DNA from: Algibacter_G agarivorans
GTDB lineage: Bacteria; Bacteroidota; Bacteroidia; Flavobacteriales; Flavobacteriaceae
Direction: 5' to 3'
Assembly: GCF_039543245.1 (NCBI RefSeq)
Contig: NZ_BAABJJ010000001.1
Location: forward strand, 131,873-195,872
DNA: 64,000 nt
The notes under the pieces are model-generated. The model did no database searches. It was not told the origin of the DNA and was given only the letters and a program-made list of their open reading frames with translations. The position numbers and the translations under genes were made by a program. Positions 27,842 to 37,256 of the stretch are shown here, one piece after another (the first letter of the stretch is position 1; every line of letters starts with the position of its first letter).

Positions 27842-28111
27842 TCAGTCTTTTAGCACCTCATAAGACCATGTGTAATGGCTATGAGCGAATAATTTACCAC
27901 CTTCCTTTGAAGTGATTTTTGCTTTTATTCTAAACTTGGTTCCTACAAGGTAATATGTAGATAATTCTTTTGAGCATCTTACGTGCATATCTTCTGTTTA
28001 CGGCTCTTGACCTGCAACTGGTTTTATATGTATCTCACCATGAAACCTCCTGTTTACTTCAGGGATATAACTTTCTACAATTATTTCTGCATACTTACTT
28101 TCTTTATTCAT
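27842..28111 (-). pseudogene. Small hypothetical gene interrupted by one in-frame stop
   Basis: From the ATG at 28111 a frame of 89 codons runs to TGA at 27842: MNKESKYAEIIVESYIPEV, RRFHGEIHIKPVAGQEP, then TAA (27998-28000), then TEDMHVRCSKELSTYYLVG, TKFRIKAKITSKEGG, HSHYTWSYEVLKD. Both halves look protein-like and in one frame, so a single substitution (for example TAC or TAT to TAA) is the simplest reading. It lies 66 bp after hsdR in the same direction. I do not know its function. Confidence 0.6.
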
Positions 28112-28177
28112 AGCTTAATATTAAGACGAATGTAAATACTGTTCACTACCAAACATCCCTATTAAAACTGATTGCAT

Positions 28178-31100
28178 TTAAGCCGCCTCTCCCCCAAACT
28201 TAGCATATCGAGTTTTAAATTCATGAAACAATAACTCCGCTTTAATAGAGAAATCATCATCATAAGATGGCGAAGGCAATTCTACATAAAGATAATCTTC
28301 AATTACCTTTCTTACTGCCGATGCTGTTTGGGTTTTCTCTGCCCATTTATCAACCTTAAACTCATTGTCCTTTAATCGTTCCAATAGTTTCCTGGCTGCA
28401 TCTTTTACTTTTGCCTTCTCCTTGTCGGATATTTTTTTATCTGCAATAAGCATATCAAACACCATCAGCTCATCTTCTTCAAGACCTTCTTTTTGGGCTC
28501 GTTGACCTTCTTCAGATAAATCTCCTAAAAGCACTACTAACTCATCGAATATCTCTTTTATTGACCTGTATTCTTTACCCCGATTATAATCATCAATTAT
28601 CTCCTGGTACCGCTCATAAAAATCAATCCGTAGTGGGTTCTGGTCGAGTAACCGACTAAGCTTCTTACTTACTTTATCCTTTAAAGACTGAACCGCTATA
28701 TTCTGATTTCCCTTTACTTTCAAAAACTCTTCTTCAATCTTCTTAAAGTCAAGACTACTAATATCAATTTTTTGCCCATAGCCTTCAATCTTCTCCAACT
28801 CCAAATTCAAGCTTTCAATGGATTTGTTTACCACATCCTGAACTTGCTTCACAATATGAGTCACATCTGCCTCTTCTATTTTGGCATTTATCATGGTGTA
28901 CAAAGCATTTATAGCATCCCGTTTCTCCTGGAACTCATAAATAGCTTTATCTGGCATTAAGGCTTTATACTTCTTAAATAACTCTCTAGCTAGAACTCCA
29001 AATTTGGCTTTGGCTTCATCAGTCACACAAATGGCATTATACCCTTCTTGCATGTGCTTTATTCTGTGGAGATTATCCTTCGCCTCCACTATTTTAGATA
29101 ATTTGAACTTACACTCATCCTTCAAGAATAATTCTGTTGTCTTTACGGCTTCTTCAAGCTCCGCAACTAATTCCTCTAGGGGTTTCACTGGCGCATCCTC
29201 AGCTCCTTCAGAACCACCTTTATTATCACTATCCCCATATATTGCCAAAGCTTCCAACAGGGCTTTATACGTCTCTATATAGTCTACAATAAGCCCGTTA
29301 TTCTTATCCTTATGCACCCTATTTGCTCTAGCAATAGTTTGCATTAATGTATGCGACTTCAAAGGCTTATCAATATACATAGTAGACAAACTCTTAACAT
29401 CAAATCCTGTTATCCACATGGCACAAACTATGGCAAATCTAAACGGATGGTCTTCATCTTTAAAGTCTTTCTCCAGGTCTGAAGTATTCAATTTCAATCG
29501 GTGCGGCTCAATATCCAATCCCCAGGCTTCAAATTTCTCTATTTCGTTTTGCTCATGACTTACCACCACAGCAATCTCAGTTTCTTTAGACCAGTTCCAC
29601 TGCTGCTGCCTATTTATTTGCTCCTGCTCATCCTGTATTTTTTGTATCTCCTCTTGCTGCTGCTCTAAATATTCACTCCAGGCTTCAGTAATATAATCAT
29701 ACATCTTAACGGCAGTCACTTTATCTAAAGCAACTAACATGGCTTTACCTTTGTAACCTCTTGTATTAAAATGCTCAACTATATCTTTAGCTATAGCCCG
29801 TAATCGTTTTTCTGATGTAAGAATTGGGTATTCTCTGGCGAACAATCTTTTAAGCTTATCTTCCTGGTTACTATCCAGGTCTTGTGCCTCAATAGCCTCT
29901 CGTATCTCTTGGTTTATTTGCGGATTATCAAGCTTTAGTTTCTCTCCTCGGTTTTCATAATACAAGGGAACCGTTGCACCATCTTCAATGGAACGTTTAA
30001 AATCATATTTAGACACATAATCCCCAAATATCCGCTTTGTTAATTCATCATCCTTAAAAAGAGGTGTTCCTGTAAACCCGATGAAGGAAGCATTAGGCAA
30101 TGCCTTCCTTAAATTCATAGCTAAAGAACCTCCATTCGTCCTATGTGCCTCATCCGACAAAACAATGATATTATCTCTATCGGTTATCTGCTCATCAAAG
30201 TTAAACTTATGTATTATAGAAAAAAGGAAGCGTCTATCTGTTTGTAGTAACTCTTTTAAATGTGTTCCACTCGTTGCCCTGGCTGTTTTATCTTTCACCG
30301 CTCCAACCCCTGCAAATGTGCCGTATATCTGCTTATCTAGCTCATTCCTATCTGTAACCAGTAGAAAGGTATAACCACCACCTAACACTCTTAATATCTT
30401 CTGACACAAAAACACCATGGAATATGATTTCCCACTGCCTTGACTGTGCCAAAAGACACCCAGTTTTTGTGCATCTTTTATGGAGATAATCCCATCTTTA
30501 GCCTTTTGTCTTGTTTCCTGGAAATGGTTAATAGCCTTATTTACTCCTATAAATTGATGGTTACGTGCTACTAGCTTAGTAATTGAACCTATAGAAGTAT
30601 CAAACAGGATGAAATTCTCAAAAAGGTCTAACAATCTGCTCTTTTCACAGGTGCCTTTAATGATAATATCTAAGCTTACAACGCCTTCATCTTCTTCTGA
30701 AATACGCTTCCAATCATTAAAATGCTCATATTTAGAACTGATAGAACCTACTTTGCTTTCTATACCATTACTTATAATTACGAAAGCATTGCAATGAAAT
30801 ATTTTAGGAATAGTATTTTTATAGTCTTTTAAATTCTTTTCATAAGCTGCCCTAAGCTTTACATTGATACCTTTTAGCTCAATGAACACCAACGGCAACC
30901 CATTAACAAAACCAACAACATCAGGACGTTTTTTTCGTTTAGATTTACCCTCCATCCATAATTGTTGTACCGCTATGAAGTTATTGTTTTCAGGAGTTTC
31001 AAAATCGAAGACCTTAATTTTTTTATTGCGGACAATCTCTCCTTTAGCGTCCTTATACGTTACAGAAATACCATCTTTTAAAAAGTTGTATTTATCAAAG

Positions 31101-31372
31101 TTAATTTCTACCAGACCTTTGGCTGCTTCATCACTATTAATAGTTTCATACGCTAAATCATAAGCTTGTTGGGGCAGGTTTGGGTTAAGTGCTTTTATGG
31201 CTGAATAAAACCGAGTTCTTAAAATAACATCTGCTTCGCTATCTCTGCCCAGAGTTCCATGTTCTCCAAATGTTTCCCCTTCATACACATTAGCTACTTC
31301 CCAAGTTAATTCCTGGAAAATATCCATACAAGGTTGTTCTATCAATTGGTCTTCTGAATAGTCTTTAATCAT
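28178..31372 (-). CDS. hsdR: Type I restriction enzyme, R subunit
   Basis: This 1064-residue subunit supplies DNA cleavage and translocation. The N-terminal PD-(D/E)xK nuclease is seen as RPDVVGF...VFIELKG (Asp151, Glu165, Lys167). The SF2 motor follows: Walker A in HSQGSGKS (Lys315), DEAH at 407-410 in LSDEAHR, FTGTPLF, and motif VI in QTIARANRVHKD. The C-terminal helical part binds the methylase. Its start overlaps the preceding 139-residue gene by 4 bp (ATGA), so the RM genes are translationally coupled. Length is normal. Confidence 0.96.
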   Translation of the reverse strand: MIKDYSEDQLIEQPCMDIFQELTWEVANVYEGETFGEHGTLGRDSEADVILRTRFYSAIKALNPNLPQQAYDLAYETINSDEAAKGLVEINFDKYNFLKDGISVTYKDAKGEIVRNKKIKVFDFETPENNNFIAVQQLWMEGKSKRKKRPDVVGFVNGLPLVFIELKGINVKLRAAYEKNLKDYKNTIPKIFHCNAFVIISNGIESKVGSISSKYEHFNDWKRISEEDEGVVSLDIIIKGTCEKSRLLDLFENFILFDTSIGSITKLVARNHQFIGVNKAINHFQETRQKAKDGIISIKDAQKLGVFWHSQGSGKSYSMVFLCQKILRVLGGGYTFLLVTDRNELDKQIYGTFAGVGAVKDKTARATSGTHLKELLQTDRRFLFSIIHKFNFDEQITDRDNIIVLSDEAHRTNGGSLAMNLRKALPNASFIGFTGTPLFKDDELTKRIFGDYVSKYDFKRSIEDGATVPLYYENRGEKLKLDNPQINQEIREAIEAQDLDSNQEDKLKRLFAREYPILTSEKRLRAIAKDIVEHFNTRGYKGKAMLVALDKVTAVKMYDYITEAWSEYLEQQQEEIQKIQDEQEQINRQQQWNWSKETEIAVVVSHEQNEIEKFEAWGLDIEPHRLKLNTSDLEKDFKDEDHPFRFAIVCAMWITGFDVKSLSTMYIDKPLKSHTLMQTIARANRVHKDKNNGLIVDYIETYKALLEALAIYGDSDNKGGSEGAEDAPVKPLEELVAELEEAVKTTELFLKDECKFKLSKIVEAKDNLHRIKHMQEGYNAICVTDEAKAKFGVLARELFKKYKALMPDKAIYEFQEKRDAINALYTMINAKIEEADVTHIVKQVQDVVNKSIESLNLELEKIEGYGQKIDISSLDFKKIEEEFLKVKGNQNIAVQSLKDKVSKKLSRLLDQNPLRIDFYERYQEIIDDYNRGKEYRSIKEIFDELVVLLGDLSEEGQRAQKEGLEEDELMVFDMLIADKKISDKEKAKVKDAARKLLERLKDNEFKVDKWAEKTQTASAVRKVIEDYLYVELPSPSYDDDFSIKAELLFHEFKTRYAKFGGEAA

Positions 31373-31788
31373 TTTACAGGATAATGTTTATTCATAAATT
31401 TCACAATGGGTGCAAATTGTTCTGTGAACGGGGTTATATTTCTTATTTGTTTTGGAATGCATTTAAAACCAACTTCTCCACAAGGAAAATAACCAACCCA
31501 TTCTGCACTAACATCAGGATGCTTTTCGGAAAACAGCTTACTCGACACATCGAAATGACTCCCATCTAAAGTGTTCCAAGCATGAGCAACTGCACGATAT
31601 CTGTTATCTTGTAAAATCATCATAAACCCTTCAATGTATTTAATATCTCTTTCAGGATTATTAGCAACAATTAATCTAGCATTATCTGTACATCTGTTTA
31701 TTTGAGTTCCTTCAATATTCAAATTTTCGGGTAATTCTGAAATCTCTATTTTCTCAAATGATGTGTTATATTTTAAGGACTCCATCAT
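31369..31788 (-). CDS. Uncharacterised protein with Cys-His-Asp triad, inside the type I operon
   Basis: This 139-residue protein lies between hsdS and hsdR with 4-bp ATGA overlaps at both ends. Cys33 (NRCTDNARLIV), His69 (AVAHAWNTLDG) and Asp80 (SHFDVSSKLF) are arranged as in papain/transglutaminase-like folds, and the spacing C-x2-NA...YIEGF...HAW...D resembles phage and plasmid proteins of that kind. It has no signal or membrane span. It might modify or protect a subunit, or block foreign anti-restriction; this is inference. The tight coupling argues for a role in the system. Confidence 0.6.
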   Translation of the reverse strand: MMESLKYNTSFEKIEISELPENLNIEGTQINRCTDNARLIVANNPERDIKYIEGFMMILQDNRYRAVAHAWNTLDGSHFDVSSKLFSEKHPDVSAEWVGYFPCGEVGFKCIPKQIRNITPFTEQFAPIVKFMNKHYPVK

Positions 31789-33050
31789 AGTTCTATAGTT
31801 CTATTCATTAAACGGGGCAATAAGATACTTCTTGCTGCTTTTAGTTTTTGGTTTTGAAATTTTAATACAATTCTATTTTCAATTATTGGTCTATAAATTA
31901 AATTGAATTGTTCAACAATAGACTTTGTTGGTGTAGTTACCATATACTGTACTATATCTTTGGTGTTGAAATATTTTTGAACAGCTCCTTTACTTCTTTG
32001 ATGCATTTCACTAATAAATCGTTCATCAGATAAAGAGGCGTTGATATAACAATAATCAATATATTCAACTTTAGACCTAAGTCGCCCAACTCTTTGATTA
32101 AGAACATATTTATCATTCTCGTCAATTATTCCAACTTTTGCTAATATGCCTAACCTTGCTGTCATATCAGTCATAGCTACAACAATATCATATTTTTTTA
32201 AGTAGTATCCTTCTTTTTCTTGATATAAACTCTCACTAATATATTTTTCCTTACCTGATAATACAAAATCTCCACTTTCACTAATATTTCCTAAATCTAC
32301 CACAACATAAGGCGTTTCTTCTTCTGAATATCCTTTTGTATAGAAAGCAAATCCATTTTTGAACTCATATATTTCATCCAATCTTTTCATACTCCACCCC
32401 ACAGGAAGCCCAGTTTCCTCATTTATAGGCGTGTTTTCATGACCAGGGAAACGCAGTTTTACAAACCACTCTTTGTAAATGTTTTGAGCTGCTTGTTCTA
32501 ATAGAGTGATACGTTTTAGGTTGTTTTCTATTAAATCATCATAGACACTTAAAATATCGGCTAAGCGTTTTTGGGTTGAGAGAGGAGGAATTTCAAATTC
32601 ATAATTTTTTATTTGAGATGGGCTAATATGAGGGACACCGACACCCCCCTGAATGTTTTTGACGTAATTTTTAAAACTATCTGATGAGATTACACACCTT
32701 AAAAACTTCTCATTGATAACGCTCTGTTTTGCTACTAATCTTCCAATTCTTTGAACTTGTAGGGATTTTGGGTCGGAAGTTTTTATCATAGCATATTTCA
32801 AGCTACCACCAACATAAGGTCTATCCATCGCCAAAACAATATCTCCCGCATTTAATAGAAATCTTTCCAGCCCATTAAGGTTCTCAACTTTCCAGTACTT
32901 AGATTTCTCCCATAACACCTCGCCCTTACCTAAATTTTCTCCTTTAATTAGAGGGATATCATTTTCATTTTCAGTAAAGAATTTACTTTTAAAAGCATAT
33001 CCATTTGAAAACTCAATACATTCACCTAATTTAGTTTCTACCCAACTCAT
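31785..33050 (-). CDS. hsdS: Type I restriction enzyme, S (specificity) subunit
   Basis: This 421-residue subunit has two target-recognition domains (about 1-160 and 215-380), each followed by a helical conserved region; the central one reads STQKRLADILSVYDDLIENN, then KRITLLEQAAQNIYKEWFV. It decides the bipartite DNA site of both modification and cleavage. Start and end overlap hsdM and the 139-residue gene by 4 bp each. Both domains look complete. No second hsdS or invertase is nearby, so shuffling is not suggested. Confidence 0.94.
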   Translation of the reverse strand: MSWVETKLGECIEFSNGYAFKSKFFTENENDIPLIKGENLGKGEVLWEKSKYWKVENLNGLERFLLNAGDIVLAMDRPYVGGSLKYAMIKTSDPKSLQVQRIGRLVAKQSVINEKFLRCVISSDSFKNYVKNIQGGVGVPHISPSQIKNYEFEIPPLSTQKRLADILSVYDDLIENNLKRITLLEQAAQNIYKEWFVKLRFPGHENTPINEETGLPVGWSMKRLDEIYEFKNGFAFYTKGYSEEETPYVVVDLGNISESGDFVLSGKEKYISESLYQEKEGYYLKKYDIVVAMTDMTARLGILAKVGIIDENDKYVLNQRVGRLRSKVEYIDYCYINASLSDERFISEMHQRSKGAVQKYFNTKDIVQYMVTTPTKSIVEQFNLIYRPIIENRIVLKFQNQKLKAARSILLPRLMNRTIEL

Positions 33051-34654
33051 AAGCCTAATTCTTCTAAATTGGATTGTATTTGGGCAGCTAACACATTGGC
33101 GTTCGCATTCAACTCTTTTAGCTCTTCTTTAATAATGCCCATTTCGGTTTCATAATCAAAATCGAGGTCTATTTGGTCTTCAACACCCACGTAACGCCCA
33201 GGTGTTAAGCAATAATCATTGGCTTCAATTTCAGCCCTATTCACTACTTTACATAGCCCTAATACATCTACATATTCCCCGTCAGGAAAACGACTTATAA
33301 GCCATTCTAATTCGGCTTCACTACCATTGGCTTTATAGTTGTCAACTAAACTATTGTAGAGTGTATTATCACCTCTATACAAGCTCACAATAGCGTGTAT
33401 GTTTTGTAAGTGCTCTTCGGTAAAATCGTGTATGGCAGCACTCACTTTTCTGTACACATTTCGCAAATCTAACATTAAAGTCTTGTCTGCTTTTAAAGTA
33501 TCTTTCTCCTTGGCTCTATCAAAAAACCATAATGTACATGGTAATGACAAACTATAAAAGAACTTAGTTCCTATTGACACCATTACATCTACTGCTCCTG
33601 TATCTACTATGTCTTTACGGATGAGTTTTTCGCTATGTCCTGCATCAGATGCAGAGGATGCCATAACAAAACCTGCTCGACCAGTTTCATTTAAATAGCT
33701 ATAGAAGTATTGTATCCATAAATAATTGGCATTGTCGTTATTGGGTAATCCAAAAGGTAATCGGGCATCATTTTTTACGCTCTCTTTGCTTTTATCTACA
33801 CCATCGACATTAAACGGTGGATTTGCCATTACAAAATCGCATTTACCAACCAACTCATGTTTATCTTCATAAAAGGTATTGCCTTGCACTATGGTTGCAT
33901 CTAGCCCATGTACTGCCATATTCATTTTAGCCAACTTGGTATTGGTATCCGTTTTCTCCTGCCCATAAAAAGTGACCTTATTAGCAGCTTCAAATCCTTC
34001 TTCTTCAATAAAATGAGCTGTTTGTACAAACATACCTGCGCTACCCACAGCAGGGTCGAACACCGTACCATGGTCTGGCTCAATAATATTTACAATGGTT
34101 TTAACCAAAGATGGAGGCGTGAAAAACTCCCCTCCTTCTTGGGCACCACTCATGGCGAACTTGTTCAGGAAGTATTCGTATATCTGCCCGAAGGCATCTC
34201 CAGGCATATGGTCTAATGCTTCGTCGTTAAATATTCTAATGAGGCGTTGCAGAAGTTCTTTTTCAAAAAGATTGTAACTCTTTGGCAAAACCCCAAGCAA
34301 GTCTTCATACTCCGCTTCAATATTACGCATGGCTTCATTTAGGTATTCTCCTAAATCGCTACTGTCTGGTAAATCTACAATAGTATCCCACCTGGAATCT
34401 TCAGGTAAGAAGATGGCTTTAGCATCTAAAAAGTCATTTTTAGTCATAGTCCTTACTCCTCTTGTAGGATGCACGGGGAGCGTTTTCTCTATTTCTTCCT
34501 TAGCAATAACAAAGCGGTTATGTGCGTGTCTTAAAAAAATGATTCCCAAAACTGGGAAACTGTATTCGGTGGCGGTAAGTTTACTATTAGCTCTTAGGTC
34601 ATCTGCTGCTTTCCATAATCTGCCTTCTAAAGCTTTGAGTTGTTCTCCTGTCAT
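33047..34654 (-). CDS. hsdM: Type I restriction enzyme, M (adenine methylase) subunit
   Basis: This 535-residue N6-adenine methylase has the HsdM N-terminal helical domain (LEGRLWKAADDLRANSKL), the GGEFFTP segment (174-180), SAM-binding FDPAVGSAGMF (199-209) and catalytic NPPF (278-281). With HsdS it methylates the host's sites. It is 77 bp after the uncharacterised membrane coiled-coil gene and first of the coupled hsdM-hsdS-orf-hsdR set. Confidence 0.96.
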   Translation of the reverse strand: MTGEQLKALEGRLWKAADDLRANSKLTATEYSFPVLGIIFLRHAHNRFVIAKEEIEKTLPVHPTRGVRTMTKNDFLDAKAIFLPEDSRWDTIVDLPDSSDLGEYLNEAMRNIEAEYEDLLGVLPKSYNLFEKELLQRLIRIFNDEALDHMPGDAFGQIYEYFLNKFAMSGAQEGGEFFTPPSLVKTIVNIIEPDHGTVFDPAVGSAGMFVQTAHFIEEEGFEAANKVTFYGQEKTDTNTKLAKMNMAVHGLDATIVQGNTFYEDKHELVGKCDFVMANPPFNVDGVDKSKESVKNDARLPFGLPNNDNANYLWIQYFYSYLNETGRAGFVMASSASDAGHSEKLIRKDIVDTGAVDVMVSIGTKFFYSLSLPCTLWFFDRAKEKDTLKADKTLMLDLRNVYRKVSAAIHDFTEEHLQNIHAIVSLYRGDNTLYNSLVDNYKANGSEAELEWLISRFPDGEYVDVLGLCKVVNRAEIEANDYCLTPGRYVGVEDQIDLDFDYETEMGIIKEELKELNANANVLAAQIQSNLEELGL

Positions 34655-34731
34655 TTATTGTAGGTTGTAATTTATTGTATAAATTTAAACTAAATCAGTT
34701 TAATACATGGTGTCTAAGTGACTCCCTTTTT

Positions 34732-36009
34732 TTATTTTTTAAAATCTGTTAGATACTCTCCTAAATCACCATTTTTGTTATTTTGATTTTTCTCATGATT
34801 TAATATATCTTCATCAATATTTCCCAAGTATTGGCTTAAATCCGATGAAGAAGATTTCTTGATGACACCCCCTTTATTTCCCAACACCCTTCTCTTTTCT
34901 TCCTCGTGTTCTCGTTTAATCTTGGATAGTTTCTCTGCTTCTAGCCTTTCTTTTTCTAGTCTTTCTTTCTCTCGCTTCTCTTTCTCTTTTCGAGTTTTTT
35001 CTAGTTTTTTACGTTCCTTTTCTCTTTGAATTTTTAAAAGCCTTCTTTTTTCCTTCTGATGTTCTTCTTCTATTTTTGCAAGTCTTTCTCTTTCTATTGC
35101 TTCAAGTCTGTCTTTCTCAAGTTTTGCAATTCTATCTTTCTCAATTTTATCGAATCTCTTCTTTTGCTCATCAAAATATTTTTTTCTTATTAATTCTATC
35201 AACCGCTTGGATTCACTTTCTTTATATATAGAACTAACATTTTCTTTAAAATTCAAGGATTTTAATCTTTCGATTAATGCTTTTATGCTTTCTTCCTTTT
35301 CTTCATAAATCTTTTCAATACCTATTGCTTTAATTAACCATTGTTTTTCTTCTTCAATCTTTGCTAATCTCTCCTTTTCTTGGTCTATTAATCCTTGTTC
35401 TATTCGTTTTGTTTCAAAATCCCGATACGAAATAAACCACCAGACATTCAAAACGATTATAAAAAACCCAAATACCAAAGTATATCTATAGGTTCTTACT
35501 AAAGCATTAAAGATTTGTTCTTCTTCATTTTCTTGATTTTCTTGATTTTCTATATTCTTAAGTAAATCTGTACCAGATGACTTAAGTAATTCAATATTAT
35601 CAATGCTAACAATTTTGCCGTCATTGTTTAATTTAACATTAAGTTTTGAACGTACAGTTGATGTATAACTTTCATTCTTCAATTTATAAACAAACTGGGT
35701 TGTTAAAATAAAATTAAAGTTATTTAACCTCTTTGTCTCTAATAAATAATTTCGTGAATATTCAACTTTCTCCCAAGCCTTTTTATATGATTTTTCTAAA
35801 TCATACCTACTTACGTTTTTTTGATTCCAATAAGTCTTTACAGGATAGGAATATGAGTTTAGAATTTCATCTATATTCCTGGAGTCTTCATGTTGCAGAA
35901 ACTTTCTTAACCCAATAGAGTAATCTGGAGGGGTTAATGAGATTGAAATTAGAATAGCTAAAAATAAAACCGCATTGAGAATATAAAATTTAGAGTTATT
36001 ATATTTCAT
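34732..36009 (-). CDS. Two-span membrane protein with long charged coiled coil
   Basis: This 425-residue protein has a membrane span at about 8-25, a loop domain of roughly 145 residues, a second span at about 176-194, and then some 200 residues rich in Glu, Lys and Arg with heptad character (repeated RLAKIEEE-, EREKERK- and EKERLEKERLEAEK-like blocks). Both termini are probably cytoplasmic and the loop periplasmic. Third gene of an uncharacterised operon, 8 bp after the J-domain-like gene. No known family recognised; low-complexity composition limits homology. Confidence 0.6.
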   Translation of the reverse strand: MKYNNSKFYILNAVLFLAILISISLTPPDYSIGLRKFLQHEDSRNIDEILNSYSYPVKTYWNQKNVSRYDLEKSYKKAWEKVEYSRNYLLETKRLNNFNFILTTQFVYKLKNESYTSTVRSKLNVKLNNDGKIVSIDNIELLKSSGTDLLKNIENQENQENEEEQIFNALVRTYRYTLVFGFFIIVLNVWWFISYRDFETKRIEQGLIDQEKERLAKIEEEKQWLIKAIGIEKIYEEKEESIKALIERLKSLNFKENVSSIYKESESKRLIELIRKKYFDEQKKRFDKIEKDRIAKLEKDRLEAIERERLAKIEEEHQKEKRRLLKIQREKERKKLEKTRKEKEKREKERLEKERLEAEKLSKIKREHEEEKRRVLGNKGGVIKKSSSSDLSQYLGNIDEDILNHEKNQNNKNGDLGEYLTDFKK

Positions 36010-36016
36010 GCTAAAC

Positions 36017-36355
36017 TTAGTTATTTAAAAACTCCGAAACTTCACCTTTTAATTGAACCAGGTCGTTGTAATTTTTTTTGGACTTAGTTATTCTTGAAGC
36101 CAAATCTGTAGCTTTCTTCCTTTTTCCAGTGTCTTGAAATTTATCAGGATGGACAGCAGTAATTAACTCTTTATATAAAGTCTTACTTTTACTAATACTA
36201 TCAACGATGTTTTTAGCAGAGGATTTATAATCATCCCCATCATTTAGAATTTTTCGTCTTAATTTAGCTCTTTTAGTCCTTTTTCTAATCAGTATAACTG
36301 AAATTGGCACAAGTACCATTAACAAGGCTGTAGTTAATATAATTTTTTTTATCAT
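36017..36355 (-). CDS. Membrane-anchored J-domain-like protein
   Basis: This 112-residue protein has an N-terminal span (about 4-23), a basic stretch, and then KTLYKELITAVHPDKFQDTG with the HPD tripeptide at 69-71 between two helices, as in J domains that stimulate Hsp70 ATPase. The following helix (KATDLASRITKSKKNYNDL) fits helix III. It could recruit the host's DnaK to the membrane. It lies 3 bp after the 142-residue gene and 7 bp before the coiled-coil gene. A degenerate J domain is possible. Confidence 0.55.
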   Translation of the reverse strand: MIKKIILTTALLMVLVPISVILIRKRTKRAKLRRKILNDGDDYKSSAKNIVDSISKSKTLYKELITAVHPDKFQDTGKRKKATDLASRITKSKKNYNDLVQLKGEVSEFLNN

Positions 36356-36358
36356 TGA

Positions 36359-36787
36359 CTATTGTATCATGTAGTCATCTATATTACCAAACTTTCTTAA
36401 TGGTATTTGAAGACCTACTGTTGAATTTTCCCCCTTTACAATTAGAGTATCATAACCAACAGCCATAAGCTTTCTTACAAAACTAGGACTCTCCAGAACA
36501 TACCCAGATATTTCAAACAAATCAGTATCAGTTAAATAATCATCATTCAATATGGTTATTTTAAATCCACTTCTAGGATAAATAGTACTTAAAGCATGAC
36601 CAAATCCAGGCTTCCCAGGAGAGGTGGTTACACTACATTTTCTGTTAATTTCAGAAGTTAAAAATGCGTATTCAAAAACCCTATTAAATTCACCTAAAAT
36701 TCTAACTCTATCAAGGTTTCCTTGAAGAACAACATCAACTACTCGATTGATTATTTTTTTTATTGTTGTAAAAATATTTGATGCCAT
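36359..36787 (-). CDS. Uncharacterised soluble protein, first gene of a three-gene operon
   Basis: This 142-residue protein has no signal or span. The N-terminal helices (NIFTTIKKIINRVVDVVLQGN) are followed by a mixed alpha/beta region (FKITILNDDYLTDTDLFEI, YDTLIVKGENSTVGLQIPL). I do not recognise a family. It is the promoter-proximal gene before the J-domain-like and coiled-coil membrane proteins, with gaps of only 3 and 7 bp, so the three probably work together. Confidence 0.55.
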   Translation of the reverse strand: MASNIFTTIKKIINRVVDVVLQGNLDRVRILGEFNRVFEYAFLTSEINRKCSVTTSPGKPGFGHALSTIYPRSGFKITILNDDYLTDTDLFEISGYVLESPSFVRKLMAVGYDTLIVKGENSTVGLQIPLRKFGNIDDYMIQ

Positions 36788-37014
36788 ATTTGAAAATTAA
36801 CCTTAAGTGCAGCCAATATACAAAAAGGTGTCAGAAATTAAACATGGGAAAGCGTAAAATAAAATAAAAATATCGTCCAATATTTACAAGTTTTTGTGAC
36901 CCAAAACTGAAAACCAGAAGAATTAGGCTAAAAAAGCACTTTTTTTTAACCTAAAAAACACCCAAAACAGGTCATTTTTATAGCATGCAATGTTAAAATT
37001 AAGTTAAACTCATT

Positions 37015-37114
37015 TTCATATTAACTAAGACAAAAAACTCATTTTATTAACATATTGATTATGTGATAATTACGTTTTACATTAGCTAATCCAAATTCAC
37101 ATTAACTAATTCAA
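37015..37114. repeat. Three iteron-like repeats, TTCAYATTAACTAA type
   Basis: Copies at 37015-37033 (TTCATATTAACTAAGACAA), 37076-37094 (TTTACATTAGCTAATCCAA) and 37096-37114 (TTCACATTAACTAATTCAA) have starts 61 and 20 bp apart, about whole multiples of a 20-bp period. They lie in the 470-bp gene-free stretch before the excisionase/replication genes and look like initiator or excisionase binding sites. The rest of 36788-37256 is AT-rich and otherwise empty. Confidence 0.55.
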
Positions 37115-37185
37115 TTTCAGTACTTTAAGACGTGTTTTTTGAGCGTTTTATTGTTTTATCTTTAGAGTATAAGATTTGAGTGCGC

Positions 37186-37239
37186 ATTCAACTTATCCCA
37201 AAAGATTCAGGCATATAAAATCCTGAACAAAAGTTGAAT
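37186..37239 (+). promoter_or_regulatory. Nested stem-loop before the excisionase-like gene
   Basis: ATTCAACTT (37186-37194) pairs with AAGTTGAAT (37231-37239), and inside it TTCAGG (37206-37211) pairs with CCTGAA (37222-37227). The structure ends 17 bases before the start codon at 37257. It could be a replication-nick hairpin, an operator, or a leader RNA controlling the downstream genes. Confidence 0.5.
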
Positions 37240-37256
37240 TATTAAATACATATAAA

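Noticed and set aside
31785..33050. Phase-variable hsdS
   Set aside because: No second hsdS, inverted repeats or recombinase lie next to it.
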